From positions 186,001 through 250,000 of the forward strand of contig CBDFHE010000015.1 in assembly GCA_965247455.1 (NCBI GenBank): a stretch of DNA of 64,000 nucleotides, written 5' to 3'. Below are positions 44,204 through 53,008 of this stretch, in pieces. Position 1 is the stretch's first letter. Each line of letters opens with the position of its first letter. This DNA comes from JACZYA01 sp965247455. Its GTDB lineage: Bacteria > Acidobacteriota > Terriglobia > Acidiferrales > 2-02-FULL-67-57. The translations under genes and the position numbers were made by a program. The notes under the pieces are model-generated. The model did no database searches, was not told where the DNA came from, and was given only the letters and a program-made list of their open reading frames with translations.

Positions 44204-44649
44204 TGTCCTACCTCCGAATGGCCACCCACTTGCCGTAAAGGGGTTGCAAAATGGATCCGCCGCGGGGCGGTGGCATCACCCACTCTTCGCGGGGACAAGC
44301 AACGCTCGAGACAACTCTTCTCCCCCGACCGTATTCAATGTGCGTGGGGTGTGTCAGCTTGCCACAAGTTGCCGCCCCGATGCAAGGAATTGTACTCGTC
44401 CACATGATTAGTGACACTTTCCGGAAAGAGAGGTCGTTCCGACATCCTAGAAACCCTTGCACGAGAGAGAGGTGGGGCGGGTACTGCTAGCAGAAAGCCA
44501 GACAGGCAGTGAGGCGAGAAGCAAGAGCCCTCCGGCTGAGGAAAGAGACTCGTTTCAGCAAGGCCCCGGGTTGCGCCCCGGGCCAGCTTGAGTGTCACGG
44601 ATCATTCTGAATGAGTACAGCGCAGCGGAACTCCCAAAATAAGAACGGG
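44204..44649. other. Stretch without recognisable gene
   Basis: Two overlapping minus-strand frames look partly protein-like (SERPLFPESVTNHVDEYN; EEWVMPPPRGGSILQPLYGK) but I recognise no family, and they may be further decayed gene pieces. A GC-rich imperfect hairpin (GGCCCCGGG/CCCCGGGCC) lies at about 44561-44583. Confidence 0.4.
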
Positions 44650-45798
<1,149 letters not shown>

Positions 45799-46098
45799 GG
45801 TGTCCTGTGGTTCTCCCTTCCGGCCGACCCGTTACCCTATGCGACGCGCGCAGCAACCAGAAGGATGCCTGCCCGCCGCCCGCACTCACCTATTTGTACC
45901 CCGAACCGGTCTGAAGAGCAACCTGGGAAACGCTGAACACTAATTTCGTAAGGTTTGAGTAGCTTCCAAGACTGCCCAATCGGTTTGTCGCACCCCACGG
46001 CCCCCTTCTTGTCTAAGGTTTCTATTGATTTCTTTGGTTTTTGAGTATATTTTGCGAAGGCCCTGCAGAAGGCAAAGCAAAGAGAGGAAAAGAGGGGC
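45799..46098. other. Intergenic upstream region of alr and the small gene
   Basis: No gene seen. TTGATT at 46025 and TATATT at 46046 could be a weak promoter for the small plus-strand gene, though the 15-base spacing is short. No repeats recognised. Confidence 0.35.
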
Positions 46099-46290
46099 AT
46101 GATGACCTTCCATCAAGCAATGCGTGAGCTGGAACGCGATGAGCGCTTCAAGGCTACCGTGTCAGCGATGAACACGCTGTTGGTGCAAAAGGGGGTTTAC
46201 ACCCAAGAAGAGTTTGAAGCGTATTTCTGTCAGTGGGCAGAGGCGCAAGTAAAGCGCCGCAGTACCGAAGAAGTCCCGCAGGCGAGCTAA
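46099..46290 (+). CDS. Small conserved-looking protein, function unknown
   Basis: 63 residues; AGAGGAAAAGAGGGGC precedes two adjacent ATG codons (46099, 46102). The helical sequence FHQAMRELERDERFKATVSA then LLVQKGVYTQEEFEAYFCQW resembles the small helical accessory segments found in nitrile-hydratase-type proteins (LL..KG.(Y/F)T.EEF), but that is a weak resemblance. Cytosolic. It separates alr from dnaB. Confidence 0.6.
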   Translation: MMTFHQAMRELERDERFKATVSAMNTLLVQKGVYTQEEFEAYFCQWAEAQVKRRSTEEVPQAS

Positions 46291-46483
46291 TCAGTTTCCC
46301 TACGTTCGGCCTTCCGGGTCCCACCCCACCGAGGGTGCGTGCAGTTACAGACTTTCTTGTCGGCGTACCTCTCGTGGACACCGATTTCGCATTACGGACA
46401 TAAGTAGTCGCAGCGGTGTATCTGTACTTGTTTCTTTCGACCTCTGCGTCCGCCTTTTCCTCTGCGAGCCATGCTTTAAGAGG

Positions 46484-47845
46484 CTATTCCTCTTCCGGCT
46501 GGCGGAGGAGGTTCTCAAAGCGGGTGAACTGCCGCAAGAAAGCCAGGTGGACCTTGCCGGTGGGGCCGTTGCGCTGTTTAGCGACGATCAGCTCGGCCTT
46601 GCCGCGGATGTCGTCGTCCACCATGTCGGGGTCGCGGTACATCTCCGGCCGGAAGATAAAGGCCACCACGTCAGCGTCCTGCTCGATGGAGCCGGAGTCG
46701 CGCAGATCGCTTAACTGCGGGCGGTGGTCGCCGGTGCGCTGCTCGGGCGCGCGGCTCAACTGGCTGAGCGCCAGCACCGGCACGCGCAACTCCTTGGCCA
46801 GCGCCTTCAACCCCCGGCTGATGCTGGAAACTTCCTGCACGCGGTTTTCAAAGCGCCCCCGCCCGCTCATCAATTGCAGGTAATCCACAATCACCAGCGC
46901 GACGCCGTGCTCGGCCTGCAAGCGCCGGCACTTGGCCCGCATCTCCAGCACCGTCAGCGCCGGGGTGTCGTCAATGTAGATGGGCGCCTGCGCCAGCCGC
47001 GCCGACGCCGTCACCACCCGGCCCTGTTCCTCGCGGCTGAGGTAGCCGGTACGGAAGCGATGCTGGTCCACCCGCCCTTCGGCGCACAGCAGACGCAGCA
47101 GCAGCGATTCCTTGGCCATCTCCAGGCTGAACATGGCCACCGGCTTCTCCAAGTCGAGCGCTACGTGCTGGGCAAAGTTCAGCGCCAGAGCGGTCTTGCC
47201 CATCGCGGGCCGCGAGGCCAGCACAATCAAGTCGGAGGGCTGCAAGCCGGAGGTAATGTTGTCAAAGTCGGTGAAGCCGGTCGCCAGCCCGGTGATGTGC
47301 TGCCGGCGCTCGAAGTACTCGTCCAGGCGGGGAAAGGTGGCCCGGACGATTTCCTTCAACGACAGCAGCCCGGCCCTTACGCGGTCTTCCGCCAGCGCGA
47401 AGATGGACTCTTCGGCGCGGTCCAGCAGCTCATCGGCTTCCTGCTCGGCCTCAAAGCATTCGGTGATGATGTTGTGGGAGGCGTGGATCAGGTTCCGCAG
47501 CAGCGCCTTCTGCTTGACGATGCGGGCGTAGTGCTCGACGTGGGAGACGCGCGGCACCCCGTCCACCAGCGAGGAAAGATAGGCCGTGCCGCCGGCGGCT
47601 TCCAGTTCCCCCGCCCGCTCCAGGTCTTCGTTCAGGGTGACCAGGTCAATCGCCCGCCGCTCCTCGCTCAGTGCCACCATGCGGGCAAAAATCTTGCGAT
47701 GGCCGCCCTGATAGAAATCTCCCGGCTCCAGCGTTTCAATCGCCGGGTGGAAGGCCTCGTTGTCCAGCAGGATGGCGCCGAGCACAGAACGCTCGGCCTC
47801 CAGGTTGTGGGGGAACTTGCGTTCCAGGGTTACGTCAGGTGCCAC
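46484..47845 (-). CDS. dnaB: Replicative DNA helicase DnaB
   Basis: 453 residues. The N-terminal domain (PHNLEAERSVLGAILLDNEA) is followed by a linker and the RecA-like ATPase: Walker A in LIVLASRPAMGKTALALNFA, MFSLEMAKESLLLRLL (H1a), Walker B in ALVIVDYLQLMSGRG, and SDLRDSGSIEQDADVVAFIF (H4). It drives replication-fork unwinding as a hexamer. It follows the ribosomal-protein block after a terminator and a ~450-base gap. Confidence 0.96.
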   Translation of the reverse strand: MAPDVTLERKFPHNLEAERSVLGAILLDNEAFHPAIETLEPGDFYQGGHRKIFARMVALSEERRAIDLVTLNEDLERAGELEAAGGTAYLSSLVDGVPRVSHVEHYARIVKQKALLRNLIHASHNIITECFEAEQEADELLDRAEESIFALAEDRVRAGLLSLKEIVRATFPRLDEYFERRQHITGLATGFTDFDNITSGLQPSDLIVLASRPAMGKTALALNFAQHVALDLEKPVAMFSLEMAKESLLLRLLCAEGRVDQHRFRTGYLSREEQGRVVTASARLAQAPIYIDDTPALTVLEMRAKCRRLQAEHGVALVIVDYLQLMSGRGRFENRVQEVSSISRGLKALAKELRVPVLALSQLSRAPEQRTGDHRPQLSDLRDSGSIEQDADVVAFIFRPEMYRDPDMVDDDIRGKAELIVAKQRNGPTGKVHLAFLRQFTRFENLLRQPEEE

Positions 47846-48242
47846 TACTCCATCCGCGCACTTCGTCTAACGGCGTTTCTTTCACTGTAGCCTATTTTCG
47901 CTTGCTATTCGCTAGAGGTCAAGAGGGACCCGACCACCCGCGCCCACCCCGGTATAAGTGCAGGTGTGCCCGCCGACGGCTCACCGCGGGCGACCGAACA
48001 GGGGGCAGTCCCTGGAGTGAATCGCCTCGGCCGCCTTCGGCGGGCACTTTCCTTGCCTTGCCCGCCCCTGCTGTTCGCGCTGCCGGTTCCCCGGCAAACG
48101 ACAGCCCGAAAACGGGCAACAGCATGGGGGATCTATACAGACAGCGGCGATTCTCTTCTCGCAGGACGAAGCACGCAAGCGAAAAGCGACCTCGACCTGT
48201 GACTATCGAGTGGAAAAGGCAAGAAACTTGTTGGTGCCTGTG
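47846..48242. other. Gene-free gap upstream of dnaB
   Basis: No gene seen. GCCCGCC...GGCGGGC and GCCGGTTCCCCGGC form small hairpins. I compared the region by eye with SRP RNA, RNase P RNA and tmRNA and saw none. It probably contains the dnaB promoter. Confidence 0.4.
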
Positions 48243-48270
48243 AAAAAAAGAGCCCCGCCAGTGGCGGGGC
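48243..48270 (-). terminator. Rho-independent terminator after rplI
   Basis: On the minus strand, stem GCCCCGCC / GGCGGGGC with loop ACT is followed by TCTTTTTTT. It closes the rpsF-rpsR-rplI transcript, 25 bases after the rplI stop codon. Confidence 0.9.
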
Positions 48271-48294
48271 GGCTCGACCTGTCTTTCTGCGCGG

Positions 48295-48789
48295 TTATTC
48301 TTTTTCTTCTTGTTCTTTTTGCCCTGCTTGTCCCTCCTGCTCGCCTTCTTCGCGGACGACCAGGAGCTTGACGGCAGCGGCCACTTCGCGGTGGATGCGC
48401 ACCGGAACGGTGTATTCACCCAGAGTCCGGATAGGCTCAGCCAACTCCACTTTGCGCCGGTCGATGGAGAAGCCCTTGGCGGCCAAGGCCTCGGTGATGT
48501 CCATGGAGGTCACCGAACCGAATAGTTGGTCGCTCTCGCCCGCCTTGACCGGAAAGGTCAACTCGACCGCGCTCATCTGCTCGGCCAGGGTTTCGGCGGC
48601 GCCCTTTTCGCTGGCATCCTTGCGGGCGGCCGCGGCCTTCATCTCCGCCACTTGCTTGCGGGTGCCCGGCGTGGCCAGCAACGCCAGCTTCTGCGGCAGC
48701 AAGTAGTTGCGAGCGTAGCCGTCCTTGACGGTCACGATGTCGCCCTTGCTTCCCAGCTTGTGAATGTCCCCACGCAAGATAACTTCCAT
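48295..48789 (-). CDS. rplI: 50S ribosomal protein L9
   Basis: 164 residues. MEVILRGDIHKLGSKGDIVT and VKDGYARNYLLPQKLAL are the L9 N-terminal signature; a long helix (GTRKQVAEMKAAAARKDASE) leads to the C-terminal domain (LFGSVTSMDITEALA). The last 20 residues are a Glu/Gln/Lys tail longer than in E. coli L9 (149 residues). Last gene of the rpsF-rpsR-rplI block. Confidence 0.97.
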   Translation of the reverse strand: MEVILRGDIHKLGSKGDIVTVKDGYARNYLLPQKLALLATPGTRKQVAEMKAAAARKDASEKGAAETLAEQMSAVELTFPVKAGESDQLFGSVTSMDITEALAAKGFSIDRRKVELAEPIRTLGEYTVPVRIHREVAAAVKLLVVREEGEQEGQAGQKEQEEKE

Positions 48790-48832
48790 GTTGTCCTCTC
48801 AACTCCAGCGACCTTCGGCCGGGGGGTTTCTC

Positions 48833-49228
48833 TTAGTACGAGGCGGCAAACGGAATCAATGCGATGTTGCGCGCCCGCTTGAGAGCTACCTTCAGTTGCC
48901 GCTGATGCGGCGGGCACACACCCGTCAGCCGCTTGGGCAGAACCTTGCCGCGCTCGCCGATGAATTGCCCGATTACCTTCACGTCCTTGTAATCAATGTG
49001 GTCCATGCGCTCGACGCAGAACCGGCAAACCTTGCGCCGGCGAAAGAACCGCCGTCCGCCGCCGCCGCCGGGACGCCGGCCGACGGGACGGCCTCCACCC
49101 GGGCGCCCACCGCGGTCAGGGGGGCGCGACCCGCTCCGCGGGCGCTCCCCACCCGAAGTTCGCGCGGGCGAGCCCGCCGGGGCGTCCGTGCCGCCTGTCT
49201 TCTGTGGTGCCTTCTGCTCGTCTGCCAT
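48833..49228 (-). CDS. rpsR: 30S ribosomal protein S18 with long N-terminal extension
   Basis: 131 residues, against ~75 in most bacteria. The S18 core starts near residue 64 (RKVCRFCVERMDHIDYKDVK) and includes LPKRLTGVCPPHQRQLKVAL and KRARNIALIPF. The first ~63 residues are Gly/Arg/Pro-rich (RPRSGSRPPDRGGRPGGGR). No internal start with a good ribosome-binding site was found that would remove it: GAGGGAGAG stands before the long start at 49228. Confidence 0.95.
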   Translation of the reverse strand: MADEQKAPQKTGGTDAPAGSPARTSGGERPRSGSRPPDRGGRPGGGRPVGRRPGGGGGRRFFRRRKVCRFCVERMDHIDYKDVKVIGQFIGERGKVLPKRLTGVCPPHQRQLKVALKRARNIALIPFAASY

Positions 49229-49249
49229 ACGTCCTCTCTCCCTCTTACT

Positions 49250-49648
49250 CTAGGTGCGGGCGGAGGCTTCCGCCGATCCGCTGGCGGAGCCGTGCGGTTT
49301 GTGCTGGCGCCGGGCGGCGCGGTGTTCGCGCCGATGCCGAAGCTTGGCCAGCCGCTTGCGCTCCTCGTCCACTCGCACGCTGAGCATCTTGATCACCGGC
49401 TCGGTCACCTTCAAGCGGCGCTCCAATTCCCGCAGCGTGTCGCCCGTGCCGTTGACCTCAAAGAACACGTAGATGCCTTCCCGCTGTCCCGCCACGTGGT
49501 ACGCCAGCGGGCGCTTGCCCCACTTTTCCAGCTTGGCCACCTCGCCGCCGGCGCCGGCAACACCCTGCTGCATCTGCTCCACCAGGGAGTCCACTTCCGC
49601 TTCCGGCACGTCGGGCCGGATGATGAAAATCACTTCATAGACTCGCAT
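49250..49648 (-). CDS. rpsF: 30S ribosomal protein S6
   Basis: 132 residues from ATG 49648; GAGGTG stands upstream, and a GTG two codons earlier is an alternative. RVYEVIFIIRPDVPEAEVDS, KLEKWGKRPLAYHVAGQREG and VFFEVNGTGDTLRELERRLK define S6. The C-terminal ~30 residues are Arg/His then Ser/Ala-rich. It pairs with S18 in the ribosome and is encoded just upstream of it. Confidence 0.97.
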   Translation of the reverse strand: MRVYEVIFIIRPDVPEAEVDSLVEQMQQGVAGAGGEVAKLEKWGKRPLAYHVAGQREGIYVFFEVNGTGDTLRELERRLKVTEPVIKMLSVRVDEERKRLAKLRHRREHRAARRQHKPHGSASGSAEASART

Positions 49649-49666
49649 GCTCACCTCAGTTCGCTT

Positions 49667-50254
49667 TCACTCCTTGAACTCGCCGGCTGCCGCCCGCCGG
49701 TTGAACCGGTTCATGGCCTTCTTGGCCCCTTCTCGCAGGATGGTTCGTACCGCCACCGCGGCTTGCTCGACCATCTCACCGGCCTGCGCGCGTTCCGCCT
49801 TCCCCATCGGGGTCAGAACGTACTCGGCCAAATCGTTGACCGGCCCCAGGGGCTGGATTCCCAACCGCACCCGCACAAACTCTTGCGTGCCCAGCTCCTG
49901 GATGACCGACTCCAGGCCCTTGTGCCCGCCGCCGCTGCCGCGCTCGCGAATGCGAATCATGCCCCAGGGCAGGTCCACATCGTCAAAGACCACAACCAGC
50001 TCGATCGGGGTCAGTTTCTCCCCGCGCACCAGCTTGCTGACCGCAACCCCGCTCAGGTTCATGTAGGTCTGCGGCTGCGCCAGCAGCACCGAACGGGCGT
50101 CCAACCGGGCCCGCCACAACCGCGACTGCGCGCGGCGCTCGCGCTTGTGGACGCGGGCAGCCCGCGCCAGGCGCTCGATCACCTCAAAACCCAGGTTGTG
50201 GGGGGTGTGAGCGTAGTCGCGGCCCGGGTTGCCCAACCCCACGATCAGCAGCAC
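49667..50254 (-). CDS. pth: Peptidyl-tRNA hydrolase
   Basis: 195 residues. LIVGLGNPGRDYAHTPHNLG carries the conserved Asn and catalytic His region, with further Pth motifs QPQTYMNLSGVAV, VVFDDVDLPWGMIRIR and GSGGGHKGLESVIQELGTQE. It releases peptides from stalled peptidyl-tRNA. Next to rplY, a common order. Confidence 0.97.
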   Translation of the reverse strand: MLLIVGLGNPGRDYAHTPHNLGFEVIERLARAARVHKRERRAQSRLWRARLDARSVLLAQPQTYMNLSGVAVSKLVRGEKLTPIELVVVFDDVDLPWGMIRIRERGSGGGHKGLESVIQELGTQEFVRVRLGIQPLGPVNDLAEYVLTPMGKAERAQAGEMVEQAAVAVRTILREGAKKAMNRFNRRAAAGEFKE

Positions 50255-50269
50255 AATGCCGCGCCCTCG

Positions 50270-50968
50270 CTACTTCTTCTCCCCTTCCGTGGAAGCCTCT
50301 TCCGCCTCCCCCTCGGCTTTCTCGGCCTTGCCCTTGCCGATCACTTCCGGCTCAGCGGCCCCTTCCGCCACGGCTACTTCCTCGGCCGGCTTCTCTTCCT
50401 CGACCGCGCGTGGCATAACCACGTGCACCAGTACTTGATTAGCATCGGTCAGGAGGCGCAGCTTGCTTGCGTCAATCGGCAAATCATTGGCGCGGATGCT
50501 CTGGTTTATTCCCAGTTCGCTCACGTCCACCACAAACTCTTCCGGGATGTCCGTCGGCAGGCACTCGATTTCCACCTCCCGGTGGATCACTTCCAGGATG
50601 CCGCCTTCCTGCTTCACTCCCTTGGCTTCGCCGCGGGCGTGCACCGGCACTTTGACCCGCAGCCGCTCGTCCAGGGCAATCCGCAGGAAATCCACGTGCA
50701 GCAGCGAGCCCTTCACCGGCTCCATCTGCCAATCGCGCACCATCGCCGGCGTCTTGCCCTTGCCTTTCACCTGTAGAGTAAAGACAGTGTTGTGGCCGGA
50801 TTCAGAGTGCATGATGCGCTCCACCGCCCGCGGCTCCACACTGACGGCCAAAGATTCCTGCTTGCCACCGTAAATCACCGCCGGCAAGCGGCCGGCCCGG
50901 CGCAACTGCCGGGCAGCGTTCTTCCCCTTGTGCTCGCGGGGCTGCGCTTCGACTACCAATTCTTGCAT
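50270..50968 (-). CDS. rplY: 50S ribosomal protein L25 (long, CTC-type)
   Basis: 232 residues. The 5S-rRNA-binding domain starts QELVVEAQPREHKGKNAARQ with LRRAGRLPAVIYGG and LLHVDFLRI; the TL5/CTC-type C-terminal domain follows (VPVHARGEAKGVKQEGGILE, ELGINQSIRANDLP). The final ~45 residues are a Glu/Ala/Lys-rich tail. It binds 5S rRNA in the large subunit. Upstream is prs with an 18-base gap. Confidence 0.96.
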   Translation of the reverse strand: MQELVVEAQPREHKGKNAARQLRRAGRLPAVIYGGKQESLAVSVEPRAVERIMHSESGHNTVFTLQVKGKGKTPAMVRDWQMEPVKGSLLHVDFLRIALDERLRVKVPVHARGEAKGVKQEGGILEVIHREVEIECLPTDIPEEFVVDVSELGINQSIRANDLPIDASKLRLLTDANQVLVHVVMPRAVEEEKPAEEVAVAEGAAEPEVIGKGKAEKAEGEAEEASTEGEKK

Positions 50969-50986
50969 CGCTTGCTTGCTCCTGAC

Positions 50987-51931
50987 TCAGACAAAAAGTG
51001 TGCTGACCGAGGCCTCCTTGTGGATGGAGCGGATGGCCCGCGCCAGCAGCGGCCCCATGCTCAAGACCTTGATCTGCTCGCAGGCCTTGGCCTCTTCGGT
51101 CAACGGAATCGAGTTGGTCACCACCATCTCGCGCAACTGGGACTCGCAGATGCGCGGGATGGCCAGCCCGCTCAGTACCGCGTGGGTGCAGGTGGCGTAC
51201 ACATCCTTGGCGCCCTGCTCGTAGAGCGCATCCACGGTCTTCACCAGCGTGCCGGCGGTATCCACGATGTCGTCAATAATGAGCGCGGTCCGGCCCTCCA
51301 CTTCGCCGATGATGTGGAGCAGCTCGGTCACGTCCACATCCACCCGGCGCTTGTCCACGATGGCCAGGGGCGAGTCCACCTTCTTGGCGAAAAACCGCGC
51401 CCGCTCCACTCCCCCGGCATCGGGCGCCACCAGAGTCAAGTTTGGCAAGCCCTTGCGGACGAAGTACTCCAACATGACCGGCGTAGGGTAGAGGTGGTCC
51501 ACCGGAACGGAGAAGAAACCCTGGATTTGGGGGGCGTGCAGGTCCAGCATCAGCGCCCGGTTGGCGCCCGCTTTCTCCAACAGGTCCGCCACCAGTTTGG
51601 CGGAAATGGGGACGCGCGGCTCGCTCTTTTTGTCCTGGCGGGCGTAGCCGTAGTAGGGAATCACGGCCGTGATGCGCGCCGCCGAAGCCCGCTTGAGGGC
51701 GTCGATCATCAGCAGCAACTCCATCAGGTGGACGTCCACCGGATGGCAGGTGGGTTGCACCACAAAGACGTCGGCCCCGCGAACGTTCTCGTGGATGCGA
51801 ACGCGGGTCTCGCCGTCGCTGAACTTGTCCACCGTGGCCTCGCCCAGCGGCACGTCCAAGCACTGGCAAATCTCCTCCGCCAGCGCCGGGTTGGCGCTGC
51901 CCGTGAACACTTTGAGCTTGTCGAAGTCCAC
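50987..51931 (-). CDS. prs: Ribose-phosphate pyrophosphokinase
   Basis: 314 residues from GTG 51931, with GAGGTAAG upstream; the longer frame runs through the tRNA-Gln gene and is not real. Signatures: KVFTGSANPALAEEICQCLD, KFSDGETRVRIHENVRGADV, PTCHPVDVHLMELLLMIDAL, IPYYGYARQDKKSEPRVPIS and LIIDDIVDTAGTLVKTVDAL (PRPP loop). It makes PRPP for nucleotides, histidine and tryptophan. Confidence 0.97.
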   Translation of the reverse strand: MDFDKLKVFTGSANPALAEEICQCLDVPLGEATVDKFSDGETRVRIHENVRGADVFVVQPTCHPVDVHLMELLLMIDALKRASAARITAVIPYYGYARQDKKSEPRVPISAKLVADLLEKAGANRALMLDLHAPQIQGFFSVPVDHLYPTPVMLEYFVRKGLPNLTLVAPDAGGVERARFFAKKVDSPLAIVDKRRVDVDVTELLHIIGEVEGRTALIIDDIVDTAGTLVKTVDALYEQGAKDVYATCTHAVLSGLAIPRICESQLREMVVTNSIPLTEEAKACEQIKVLSMGPLLARAIRSIHKEASVSTLFV

Positions 51932-51999
51932 CCTTACCTCACTGCGCAAAAGCCGCGAAGTCTGCCCCCTGCCAACTCCCTCCGCTTTCCGCCGAGGAT

Positions 52000-52073
52000 T
52001 GGCTGGGGAGCTAGGACTCGAACCTAGGTCTTCTGCTCCAAAGGCAGATGTCCTGCCACTGGACGACTCCCCA
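52000..52073 (-). tRNA. tRNA-Gln (TTG), with encoded CCA
   Basis: Complete cloverleaf: acceptor TGGGGAG/CTCCCCA, D arm GTCC/GGAC, anticodon stem TCTGC/GCAGA with loop CTTTGGA (anticodon TTG), T arm CTAGG TTCGAGT CCTAG, discriminator G and encoded CCA. It lies between ispE and prs, all on the minus strand. Confidence 0.97.
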
Positions 52074-52103
52074 CCATTACTACCGGCGCGCCGTGGCTCC
52101 TGC

Positions 52104-53003
52104 TCACTGTAACCACAACCCCAGAGCGCGGCGGTAAGCCTGGCCCGGGAGCGTCTGCACCAGAAAAATCCTGCCAGCTTCTGCCAACCGCCCGGCGGCT
52201 CGCTGGGCAGCCGCCCGCCGGGAAAAGAGCGCGAACACGGTGGAACCGCTTCCTGAGAGTCCGGCTTGCCGGGCACCCTCCGCGAGCAACGCGGCCTTCA
52301 TTCTAGCAAGTTCCGGGAAGCGGGGAAAGACAACCGCTTCGAAGTCGTTGCCGGTTGCCCACAGCGCGTCCGGCGAGGAGCGCAAACCCGTTATCTTAGC
52401 GGCTCCTCCTTTGAGCGTCAACCGCCGAGGGGCTGCAGCCGCCGCCCATGTGTAAGCGCTGCGAGTGGCCAAAGGCCGGGACGGACACACCAGCACGCAC
52501 CACTGCCGGGGCCGGTCAGCCAGCGGATAGACCTCATCCCCGCGACCCACCCCCAACGCCCGCCCGCCCAGAAAAAAGAAGGACACGTCAGCGCCCACCG
52601 AGCCGCCCAACCGCTCCAACTCCTGGCTGGTCAGCCGAGTGCGCGTCAGCCGCAGCAAACCCAACAGAGCGGCGGCGGCATCGCTGGAACCGCCTCCCAG
52701 GCCGCGCGCGGCGGGGATGTTCTTTTCCAATTCCACTTCGATCCCGCGCCGCAACCCCAGGAACCTCCGACCGCGGCTCAGAGCACGATAGACCAGGTTG
52801 GCCCGGCCGGAGGGCGCGCCTCCGTCGGCAACGTGGACCACAATTTCGCCAGTGCGGGTCAGCCGCAACCGCAGGCGGTCGTGCAGGGCGACGCTCTGGT
52901 AAACGGTGCGGATTTCGGTGTAGCCGTCGGAACGGCGGCCCAGCAGTTCCAGAGAAGTATTGATTTTGGCGAAGGCAGGCAGGGCCAGCCAGTCGCGAGG
53001 CAT
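52104..53003 (-). CDS. ispE: 4-diphosphocytidyl-2-C-methyl-D-erythritol kinase
   Basis: 299 residues from ATG 53003; the longer frame overlaps the TPR gene. LPAFAKINTSLELLGRRSDG carries the conserved Lys of the GHMP kinase N-terminus, and IPAARGLGGGSSDAAAALLG is the ATP motif; GLSGSGSTVFALF is the third GHMP motif. Acts in the MEP isoprenoid pathway. Five bases downstream of the TPR-protein gene. Confidence 0.95.
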   Translation of the reverse strand: MPRDWLALPAFAKINTSLELLGRRSDGYTEIRTVYQSVALHDRLRLRLTRTGEIVVHVADGGAPSGRANLVYRALSRGRRFLGLRRGIEVELEKNIPAARGLGGGSSDAAAALLGLLRLTRTRLTSQELERLGGSVGADVSFFFLGGRALGVGRGDEVYPLADRPRQWCVLVCPSRPLATRSAYTWAAAAAPRRLTLKGGAAKITGLRSSPDALWATGNDFEAVVFPRFPELARMKAALLAEGARQAGLSGSGSTVFALFSRRAAAQRAAGRLAEAGRIFLVQTLPGQAYRRALGLWLQ

Positions 53004-53008
53004 GGGGG

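Noticed and set aside
44204..44598. Genes in the two minus-strand frames upstream of the reductase remnant
   Set aside because: Overlapping frames without ribosome-binding sites or family resemblance; better described as decayed sequence.
47846..48242. Possible structured RNA (SRP, RNase P or tmRNA) before dnaB
   Set aside because: No conserved core motifs of these RNAs were found; only short GC hairpins are present.
48764..50776. 670-codon plus-strand frame across the ribosomal-protein block
   Set aside because: It runs antisense through rplI, rpsR, rpsF, pth and rplY, all clear genes; composition is typical of an antisense frame.
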